64,000 nt of DNA from Gigantopelta aegis (taxonomy: Eukaryota; Mollusca; Gastropoda; Neomphalida; Peltospiridae), in contig NC_054704.1 in assembly GCF_016097555.1 (NCBI RefSeq), positions 79,300,391 through 79,364,390 on the forward strand, in the 5' to 3' direction. Positions 1 to 11,200 of the stretch are shown piece by piece; within the stretch, counting starts at the first letter, position 1, and every line of letters begins with the position of its first letter. The notes below the pieces were generated by a model. The model saw nothing but the letters and a program-made list of their open reading frames with translations. It had not been told where the DNA came from and ran no database searches. Both the position numbers and the translations under genes were made by a program.

Positions 1-1053
1 CGGTTCATGCTTTGTGAATATAAAGTCATTGCATGTCCCAAACACATTCCCACGGTTACATTCGATAAAACGCAGCTACTGTACAATAAAGTTCCAAAAT
101 GTGAATATTCGTAAAAACGCAGCCACGTGCAAACCATGTCACCACTGCACGTGCGTTGTCTGCACGTGCAACATGAACACCGACAGTATAAAAGTGTAGG
201 GTGTTCGCTTGCCTGGCCTCTGTATCTGGCCGACAGTTGACAATCCAGGACATCCCACGTCTCAGTGAACCGCAGAGAAACAATGCCATCGGCCGACTAG
301 ACGCAGGCGAATCCAGAACGGCCGTTGCCAGGGCATTCCATGTGTCCCCAAGCACCATCTCCAGACTGTGGGACCGTTACCAGCAACATGGATCAACACG
401 TGACCTCCCTAGATCCGGTCGACCACGGGTCACTACCCCCGGGCAGGACCGCTACATCCGGGTACGCCACCTTCGGGAACGATTGACTACTGCCACCTCC
501 ACAGCCGCAGCAATACCAGGTTTGTGCAGGATATCCGACCAGACCGTACGGAACCGCCTATGTGAGGTAGGAATTCGTGCCAGACGTCCAGTTTGAGGTG
601 TCATCTTAACACCACAACACCGTCGACTCCGACTGCAGTGGTGCCAGATTCATCGACAATGGCCTCAACTGCGATGGAGACAATTGAGCATCTATGGGAC
701 GAGTTGGACCGACGCCTCCGACAGCGACAACCACAGCCCCAGACCCTGCCCGAGCTGGCAGCAGCCTTGCAGGCTGAGTGGGCCACCATCCCCCGGGACG
801 TCATCCGTACTCTGGTTGCTTCAATGGGCAGGCGGTGCCAGGCAGTTGTCAACACACGCGGAGGCCACACCCGGTATTGACTCCAGATGACCTTGACCTT
901 GGTGGTGTGTCGTATCACTTACTCACAATGGACTAGAGTGAATTGTGAACAATCCTGCAACATTTGGTAATTATCGGACTCACCATTCAATAATGAAATC
1001 AATTCTCCAAATGTTACGACAATGTGGTTTTGCGTTCCTTCTTTTGAAGAGTA
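1..1053 (+). mobile_element. Tc1-type transposon copy 1, 5' end cut by the window, internally deleted
   Basis: About 98% identical to the copy at 2900-4388. The right terminal repeat ends GAAGAGTA at 1053 with TA following. Relative to copy 2 it lacks about 379 bp (copy 2 positions 3648-4026) at a CA microhomology, removing the first two catalytic Asp residues. The usual ATG is ATC, and a TGA interrupts the N-terminal part near 593. It still carries the [16 protein letters not shown] helix-turn-helix and the IEHLWDELD end of the catalytic domain, but cannot encode a working enzyme. Confidence 0.93.
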
Positions 1054-1055
1054 TA

Positions 1056-1946
1056 TATACTAGCCTCAATCTGTGTAGTCAATTTGCATCTCCAAAAATA
1101 ACAGTTCATCCCATTATGTAGTGAACTCGCAGAAAGAGTTTGTTAAGTTTGTCCATTCATGATTAATATTGAAAGGAATGTTACTAGAACTTAAATATTA
1201 ACTATTGGAAAGACTTCCAACCGTTCTAGCATATATATCATTGAATTTGCTTTGCAGGGATACATAGGTTTTGAAACCACAGTCTTTGGCACAGTATCCT
1301 AGAAATCTGTACCAAAAACATTCTCATTTGAACAATAGTAGCTATCATCTTAAATTGTAAATTCCTTCAAATGAAACCATAATAATTTATTGGAAATAGA
1401 TAATGCACAAATAACTGTTACACAGGCCCTAATCTTGACGACAAAGTTAGTGTTGTTTTTTTCGCCGAAAGTCAGCTCAAGTCGCCACGTTATTAGCAGT
1501 AGTGAGAAGTCGAAGTCACCATAATATTCTGGACCTAATCCAGTTTCAAAAAACAAAATCACACAACAGACGTCAAGACCCCGACCTGTTTATTGTCATA
1601 GCTCACTTAGCACCTTGTCGCCGTATGTCAGACAGTGTTTTTACTTTCGTGTCAGATTGTATCTTTGAGTAACTTGAACTAGCCTATTAATGGGAAATAG
1701 TTTATGCACATGCGCACTGTAATGTTTTACCGTGTTCAATTTATTATCAAAATCAACCAACAAATGTTAATACTTATGCTAGTTTCTGTTGTGAAGAGAT
1801 TAAATACATGTCATAGTCTAATGTTGACATTCTTCAGATACATCATACACCAGTAAACCGGGATATTTTTCAATTCTAGATTAGGGCCTGCTGTTACATT
1901 GAGTCCTTAAATTGCTTAACATACAACATTTTATTTGATTTTAAAG
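1056..1946. other. No coding signal seen; DDX24 upstream intron
   Basis: AT-rich, between Tc1 copy 1 and DDX24 visible exon 1. I looked for the expected N-terminal 'GKW' type exon on the + strand and did not find it. Confidence 0.5.
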
Positions 1947-2276
1947 AATCATGAAGATTCAGAACAACCAAAAAAGAAGAAGAAGAAGAAGAAAAAAAGC
2001 GGAAGTTGAAAGAGAAAACCCAGACTCGTACATCTGACAATGCAGCATGTAGTGATAAAAGTGTCACAGCTAATAAACAGAAGATGCACTCCAACATTTC
2101 AAAAGGAGCCAAACAGACTGGTGACAGCATGTCAACTACTTGGCTTAAGAAAGCTGGAAAGATTGTTCCCATGAATAACATTATTGACTTGAACACGGAC
2201 TGTGATGCAGTAGACACCAGCACATCTGAGAGCAATAAGAAGAACAGAAAAAGGAAGAACTCAGATGCATCTGCTG
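1947..2276 (+). CDS. DDX24: DDX24 visible exon 1, lysine-rich N-terminal region
   Basis: From the acceptor after TTTTAAAG the frame reads NHEDSEQP then a poly-Lys run, as expected for the DDX24 N-terminal region, but it hits a stop near 2007. The downstream frame ([18 protein letters not shown] ... [10 protein letters not shown]) is the one that joins exon 2. The two frames differ by one base in the A7 run at about 1992-1998. Either an A is missing from the assembly, or the acceptor is the AG at 1961-1962. Donor GTAACT follows 2276 (phase 1). Confidence 0.7.
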
Positions 2277-5200
2277 GTAACTATTTATACCTTTATAAAT
2301 TTTCATTTTTATTTATTTTCTTGCCTACATATAGCTATGCACTCTGAGTTGAAGTGTGTACAAGGATATAAACATAGGTGTACATGCTCCCATTTTTGTA
2401 GGTGGGGGTGGGGGGCTAGTTATTGCCCGAATTAAAAAAACAAAGGCACAAATCTGGATAACAATGTTTATTTATATAAGCATTACTCCCAAACAGCGAT
2501 ATAGGGTTACAAATGAATCACTGCACATTTTCCAAAAGATTACAACTAATTTTGTGGGTAGAATGATGGAAATACATTGTAAAAAGGTCTCAGGTTAGCA
2601 CATTTTGCCCGAATATCTCTATCGTTTTGGCCTGAATTTGAGGATTTATTCCAGCACTAGAGGACAGTTGCCCCCCACCCCCATCTCATACATTTATGGA
2701 TATAAACCCAGCAGCTGCACTGATAATCAATGTTAAGAATGGTTTGTTGATTGTGAAGTTATGAAATCAGTGACAGCTCTGTACATTTTAAACTACGTGT
2801 ATATATGGTGATCATCACTTGGTCGAGAGAAAGGGACAGAGAGGAAGCCTACTACCATATTACAGGATACATCTTCCAAACAGCATTAAGAGATTGATAT
2901 ACTCTTCAAAAAAAGAAACGCAAAAGGGTACAAATGGGTTATAACTCCAATTTTATGTTTCCTACCGGTTCATGCTTTGTGAATATAAGGTCATTGCATG
3001 TCCCAAACACATTCCCACGGTTACATTCGATAAAACGCAGCTACTGTACAATAAAGTTCCAAAATGTGAATATTCGCAAAAACGCAGCCACGTGCAAACC
3101 ATGTCACCACTGCACGTGCGTTGTCTGCACGTGCAACATGAACACCGACAGTATAAAAGTGCAGGGTGTTCGCTTGCCTGGCCTCTGTATCTGGCCGACA
3201 GTTGACAATCCAGGACATGCCACGTCTTAGTGAACCGCAGAGAAACAATGCCATCGGCCGACTAGACGCAGGCGAATCCAGAACGGCCGTTGCCAGGGCA
3301 TTCTATGTGTCCCCAAGCACCATCTCCAGACTGTGGGACCGTTACCAGCAACATGGATCAACACGTGACCTCCCTAGATCCGGTCGACCACGGGTCACTA
3401 CCCCCGGGCAGGACCGCTACATCCGGGTACGCCACCTTCGGGAACGATTGACTACTGCCACCTCCACAGCCGCAGCAATACCAGGTTTGCGCAGGATATT
3501 CGACCAGACCGTACGGAACCGCCTACGTGAGGTAGGAATTCGTGCCAGTCGTCCAGTTCGAGGTGTCATCTTAACACCACAACACCGTCGACTCTGACTG
3601 CAGTGGTGCCAGATTCATCGACAATGGCCTCAACTGCGATGGAGACAGGTGTGGTTCAGTGACGAGTCCCGATTTCTGCTCCGACGTCATGATGGAAGAT
3701 GTCGCGTGTATAGGCGTCGTGGTGAACGTTATGCGGCAAACTGCGTGCAGGAAGTGGACAGATTCGGCGGGGGTAGTGTCATGGTGTGGGCAGCCATCTC
3801 ACACACTGGCAGAACTGACCTGGTCCACGTGCAGGGCAACCTGAATGCACAGGGCTACATTGACCAGATCCTCCGGCCACACATCGTTCCAATTATGGCC
3901 AACGCCAACGCAGTGTTCCAACATGACAACGCCAGGCCTCACACAGCACGTCTCACAACGGCTTTCCTACAGAACAACAACATTAATGTCCTTCCTTGGC
4001 CATCGACATCACCGGATTTGAACCCAATTGAGCATCTATGGGACGAGTTGGACCGACAGCGACAACCACAACCCCAGACCCTGCCCGAGCTGGCAGCAGC
4101 CTTGCAGGCCGAGTGGGCCACCATCCCCCGGGACGTCATCCGTACTCTGGTTGCTTCAATGGGCAGGCGGTGCCAGGCAGTTGTCAACACACGCGGAGGC
4201 CACACCCGGTATTGACTCCAGATGACCTTGACCTTGGTGGTGTGTCCTATCACTTACTCACAATGGACTAGAGTGAATTGTGAACAATCCTGCAACATTT
4301 GGTAATTATCGGACTCACCATTCAATAATTAAATCAATTCTCCAAATGTTACGACAATGTGGTTTTGCATTTCTTCTTTTGAAGAGTATATATGCACTTT
4401 TCTCATGGCAAGGATAGTAGGGGTCTACATACTTTGGCTTTTCGTGTATTGGTCACAGAGCACTGACTGAGATGTGTGTGGGGGAAACCAGACTATCAGA
4501 TGTGATCAATCTCATGACCCATTGCACCTCAGTTAAGCATTCTACCACTGAGCTACATGTGTGTAGCATCCCAGGGCAAACTCTGGGTCAGCCGATAATT
4601 TCGCCAAATTATCTACTAAACTGTAATAAAATATCAATAAATACTTGAAATTATTGCGTCAAATTAAAATAAAATTCTCCAATTGTTGTTAAAATTGGCA
4701 GTTGGTGAATTTGGCGAGTGCCAGAGCTAGCCCTGATATCCCACCCCCATATTAAATGTTAACGGCAGATTTGAAGATGGTGCTGATTGTTATGTATATA
4801 CCGTACTACAGGTTATAACGTAAGCACCTTTTAAATTTTATTTTACAACCACATTCTGTAGGGATGATTTAGATTTTTAGAGTACATGTTGTATGTTTTG
4901 TTTGGTTGTATTTTGTTCCATTGTATAATTTTTGGTTTTAGAACATAGAAAAAAATCGAAGAAAGGAAAATGGAATATCACAGACAAAGATGAAGCTAAA
5001 CTGGAGACAGATACACCTGCAGTAGAAACTGTATCGCCTGCTAAAGTATTATCAGGTTTGTTCTTCCGTTTTGTAGACATGGGAAAATTGTGCTTGTGGC
5101 TAGATATGTATGTTCTACAGGGAATATTTTGTTCAATATCGCTACACAAGTTTCAGAGATTGCTACACAAGTTTCAGAGATCGCCACATTACACAGTGGT

Positions 5201-8200
5201 TGCTAATCAATTTTAGTTAATTAGAAATATTGCTAATCAAGATTTTGAAATGTTTTTTTTACTGTAATAATTTTTATGCTTACACATTGCCATCAGATGT
5301 TCCACTTGTTTATGACCTGTTATACAGCTCTTGCTTGATTTTTATAGTCTTACTTATTAAGAAAAAAGCCTTGAAAGTTCATCATGGCTGTAGGCCTAAA
5401 CTACAGCGCCGTATCAAAAGTTTTTGCGATAATCCAAAATGGCCGACGTAAAAACAGGTCAGTATGTAAATTTTAAAAACAAAATTCGGCTAGTAGAATT
5501 AATAACCATACCTCACTATCTTATTTTTGGGTAAAATTCTTTGAATTGTCACAGGATGAACTTTCACTCTCCTACCTTGATTAAAATCAGCAGTTATATC
5601 TCTAAGAACCTTTTTTTTGACACTCCGAAGTAAACATAATTCTCCTGTAATTGTGATCTTTCGTGGTCGACCAGTTCTTTTGGCATTCTCAACACTTCCG
5701 CTTATACAATATTTTTTCCACCCTGATCGAATGGTAGACTCGGGCACCGTCAATAATTTGACAATTTCTGAGTTTCTGTGGCCATGCGATTTTAAGTCAA
5801 CAATCAGTTGTTTTTTCTCGGTAGTGAGATCTGTGGATTTGCTACCCATTTTTGCAAGACACCATCTGCTTCAAGATCAAGGGAGCAGACGACTAATTCA
5901 TGACGTCACCAGTGTAGCTACATAAAAAATATATAAATAGGGATTGTATCAAAAGGCTTGGTTTTACGTAACTTGGGAAAAACACGCATTTTGCGGAAGG
6001 TAGAAAAGTGCTTCCGTGTTACTGACGTCATTTTCGCGAACACTTTTGATACGGTGCTGTAGATGATAATCATTGCTGTCTGCCATTACTAATAAACACT
6101 TTGGATATTATGTTTCTGTTGTATTAATCAATAAGTTTCTCATCTATACATTTATCTTCTTGATATTTGTCAGATATCATATTTTATTAAATATAGTGAT
6201 TTTGTTGTTGTTTTTAGATATGTCAGCCTGGAAAAAACTTTTTGTACCAGTTCCAGTTTTGAAGGCTCTTAGAGATCAAGGTTTTACAGCTCCAACTACT
6301 ATTCAAGCTTTTGCACTTCCATCGGCAATCCGTGATCATCTTGATATCATTGGAGCTGCTGAAACGGTTAGTGATATCAAACATAATCTTACTTTACTAT
6401 CTCTTAAATTTTGAATGTATTTGTAATAAGTGTTTTGTTGTATACCTATATTTTGTCTTTCAAAGCAGAGGCAAATCTAGATTAAAACATGTTAACTAAT
6501 TTTGTATTTTATATATGGGTTCTGTGAGGGGAGCTTACTCTATATTTACAAATTAAAATAAGAATTTTTATTCAGATTTTTTTTTTTAATTTCAGGGCAG
6601 TGGAAAAACTCTTGCGTTTGGTATTCCTATTCTTAATCATATTCTGACTTTCAAAGAAAAACAAAACTCTGAACTGTCTGTAGATTGTGAAAGGGAAGAC
6701 AACTCTGCACAGGATCAGATTTTTAAAAATGACTCTGATGACACTGGGTCTGACTCGGGTTTAGAAGTTCAAGGTGACAGTGGGTCAGATGAAGAATCTT
6801 TGAACAGTGAAAGTGAGGCAGGTAACACGGTTATTGATCTTGACAACATACCGATTCCAAGTAAAACAGTCGCTGATGAAAGTGATGACAGTGAACTGTT
6901 TGACAACCCTCCAGAAGAGGACGAAACCATTGAGATTGAGGTATTTTACAATTACTAAGTACTGTCTAATTCAGGCCTAATCATACTCGGACATATCTCT
7001 GTGTTCTGCCTACTGTTAACATGGTGCTTTGATGTTATATATGTTAACATGTCTTCTGTCAATGTTTTGCTATGTTCTGTCAACATGCATGTATAATACT
7101 ATGACTGCTGCTGACATGTTGGTATATTTGCTGTCAGCATTTTGATATGTCTGTTGTTAACATGTAATGTTGGTGTGTCTACAGTCAACATGTTGATATG
7201 TTTGCCATTAACATGTAATGTTGGTGTGTCTACAGTCAACATGTTGGTATGTGTGGTATCATTATGTTGCTCATTTGTGCTGTTATGTTGGTTTGTGCTG
7301 TCATCATGTTGGTATATCTGCTATCAACATGTTGCTGTCTGTTGTCAACATGTTGGTAGACTATTCCATTAAGCAAATTAATATTAATTTTGTTAGGACC
7401 ATATTTCAAATAGTTGTCCACTATAACTCTGAAGCCGAAATGTATCTTTGATTTATATCAAATACTGATTTTATGTCTAGTTAATAAGAAATGTTGGTAA
7501 TGTTTAGTTTTACTATACATTCTTTTTGGAGTGTTTGAAATTAGTTTCATAATAGCAGAATTTCAGTAGTTACTGTTATATATTTTAAACTTTTTTTTTC
7601 CTTCCTCAAATCTTATGTTACTATTTGTATATTATGATAAATAATAATTTATGTTCTCTGCTTCAGTTTTACTTTATAAAGTTTTACACTTAATGGTTTA
7701 GTCATAATTTTTGACCTGAAGTTACCAGAGACATATTACAGAAATGTGTTCTGTGTTTGATACAGGACGATCAACTTGGATGTACCAGAGTAATGAACGA
7801 CGTAGATTTTGTGGATGACATGGAAATAGAAGAACCCACAGAAAAAGCTGAGACTTCAAAACCGTTACTGGCCTTGATACTAGAGCCAACCCGAGAACTG
7901 GCCATTCAAGTTAAGAACCATCTGATGGCTGCAGCTAAATACACAGACATTCAGGTGAGATCCTTAGATAGTTCAAACTGGTTTTTGGTGGCTTACAGCT
8001 AAATAAACGACATTCAGGTGAGATCCTGGGATAGTTCAAACTGGTTTTTGGTGGCTTACAGCTAAATAAACGACATTCAGGTGAGATCCTGGGATAGTTC
8101 AAACTGGTTTTTGGTGGCTTACAGCTAAATAAACGACATTCAGGTGAGATCCTTAGATAGTTCAAACTGGTTTTTGGTGGCTTACAGCTAAATAAACGAC

Positions 8201-11200
8201 ATTCAGGTGAGATCCTTGGATAGTTCAAACTGGTTTTTGGTGGCTTACAGCTAAATAAACGACATTCAGGTGAGATCCTTGGATAGTTCAAACTGGTTTT
8301 TGGTGGCTTACAGCTAAATAAACGACATTCAGGTGAGATCCTTGGATAGTTCAAACTGGTTTTTGGTGGCTTACAGCTAAATAAACGACATTCAGGTGAG
8401 ATCCTGGGATAGTTCAAACTGGTTTTTGGTGGCTTACAGCTAAATACACAGACATTCAGGTGAGATCCTTGGATAGTTCAAACTGGTTTTGGTGGCTTAC
8501 AGCTAAATACACAGACATTCAGGTGAGATCCTGGGATAGTTCAAACTGGTTTTGGTGGCTTACAGCTAAATACACAGACATTCAGGTGAGATCCTTGGAT
8601 AGTTCAAACTGGTTTTTGGTGGCTTACAGCTAAATAAACGACATTCAGGTGAGATCCTTGGATAGTTCAAACTGGTTTTTGGTGGCTTACAGCTAAATAA
8701 ACGACATTCAGGTGAGATCCTTAGATAGTTCAAACTGGTTTTGGTGGCTTACAGCTAAATAAACGACATTCAGGTGAGATCCTGGGATAGTTCAAACTGG
8801 TTTTGGTGGCTTACAGCTAAATACACAGACATTCAGGTGAGATCCTTGGATAGTTCAAACTGGTTTTGGTGGCTTACAGCTAAATAAACGACATTCAGGT
8901 GAGATCCTGGGATAGTTCAAACTGGTTTTGGTGGCTTACAGCTAAATACACAGACATTCAGGTGAGATCCTTGGATAGTTCAAACTGGTTTTGGTGGCTT
9001 ACAGCTAAATAAACGACATTCAGGTGAGATCCTTGGATAGTTCAAACTGGTTTTTGGTGGCTTACAGCTAAATAAACGACATTCAGGTGAGATCCTTGGA
9101 TAGTTCAAACTGGTTTTGGTGGCTTACAGCTAAATACACAGACATTCAGGTGAGATCCTTGGATAGTTCAAACTGGTTTTTGGTGGCTTACAGCTAAATA
9201 AACGACATTCAGGTGAGATCCTGGGATAGTTCAAACTGGTTTTGGTGGCTTACAGCTAAATAAACGACATTCAGGTGAGATCCTGGGATAGTTCAAACTG
9301 GTTTTGGTGGCTTACAGCTAAATACACAGACATTCAGGTGAGATCCTTGGATAGTTGAAACTGGTTTTGGTGGCTTACAGCTAAATACACGACATTCAGG
9401 TGAGATCCTTGGATAGTTCAAACTGGTTTTGGTGGCTTACAGCTAAATACACAGACATTCAGGTGAGATACTTGGATAGTTCAAACTGGTTTTTGGTGGC
9501 TTACAGCTAAATAAACTAAATTCAGGTGAGATCCTTGGATAGTTCAAACTGGTTTTGGTGGCTTACAGCTAAATACACAGACATTCAGGTGAGATCCTGG
9601 GATAGTTCAAACTGGTTTTGGTGGCTTACAGCTAAATACACAGACATTCAGGTGAGATCCTTGGATAGTTCAAACTGGTTTTTGGTGGCTTACAGCTAAA
9701 TACACAGACATTCAGGTGAGATCCTTGGATAGTTCAAACTGGTTTTTGGTGGCTTACAGCTAAATAAACGACATTCAGGTGAGATCCTGGGATAGTTCAA
9801 ACTGGTTTTTGGTGGCTTACAGCTAAATAAACGACATTCAGGTGAGATCCTGGGATAGTTCAAACTGGTTTTGGTGGCTTACAGCTAAATACACAGACAT
9901 TCAGGTGAGATCCTTGGATAGTTCAAACTGGTTTTGGTGGCTTACAGCTAAATAAACGACATTCAGGTGAGATCCTGGGATAGTTCAAACTGGTTTTGGT
10001 GGCTTACAGCTAAATAAACGACATTCAGGTGAGATCCTTGGATAGTTCAAACTGGTTTTGGTGGCTTACAGCTAAATACACAGACATTCAGGTGAGATCC
10101 TTGGATAGTTCAAACTGGTTTTTGGTGGCTTACAGCTAAATAAACGACATTCAGGTGAGATCCTGGGATAGTTCAAACTGGTTTTTGGTGGCTTACAGCT
10201 AAATAAACGACATTCAGGTGAGATCCTTGGATAGTTCAAACTGGTTTTGGTGGCTTACAGCTAAATAAACGACATTCAGGTGAGATCCTGGGATAGTTCA
10301 AACTGGTTTTGGTGGCTTACAGCTAAATACACAGACATTCAGGTGAGATCCTGGGATAGTTCAAACTGGTTTTGGTGGCTTACAGCTAAATACACAGACA
10401 TTCAGGTGAGATCCTTGGATAGTTCAAACTGGTTTTGGTGGCTTACAGCTAAATACACAGACATTCAGGTGAGATCCTTGGATAGTTCAAACTGGTTTTT
10501 TGGTGGCTTACAGCTAAATAAACGACATTCAGGTGAGATCCTGGGATAGTTCAAACTGGTTTTGGTGGCTTACAGCTAAATAAACGACATTCAGGTGAGA
10601 TCCTGGGATAGTTCAAACTGGTTTTGGTGGCTTACAGCTAAATACACAGACATTCAGGTGAGATCCTTGGATAGTTCAAACTGGTTTTTGGTGGCTTACA
10701 GCTAAATAAACGACATTCAGGTGAGATCCTGGGATAGTTCAAACTGGTTTTTGGTGGCTTACAGCTAAATAAACGACATTCAGGTGAGATCCTTGGATAG
10801 TTCAAACTGGTTTTTGGTGGCTTACAGCTAAATAAACGACATTCAGGTGAGATCCTGGGATAGTTCAAACTGGTTTTGGTGGCTTACAGCTAAATACACA
10901 GACATTCAGGTGAGATCCTTGGATAGTTCAAACTGGTTTTTGGTGGCTTACAGCTAAATAAACGACATTCAGGTGAGATCCTTAGATAGTTCAAACTGGT
11001 TTTGGTGGCTTACAGCTAAATAAACGACATTCAGGTGAGATCCTTGGATAGTTCAAACTGGTTTTGGTGGCTTACAGCTAAATACACAGACATTCAGGTG
11101 AGATCCTTGGATAGTTCAAACTGGTTTTTGGTGGCTTACAGCTAAATAAACGACATTCAGGTGAGATCCTTGGATAGTTCAAACTGGTTTTGGTGGCTTA

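Noticed and set aside
2006-2347. Stand-alone 113-aa protein
   Set aside because: It is DDX24 visible exon 1 read into the intron; residues after SAG are intronic.
7935-8417. 160-aa - strand ORF of [20 protein letters not shown] repeats
   Set aside because: Antisense reading of the 63-bp array; the frame is open only because the unit is a multiple of three.
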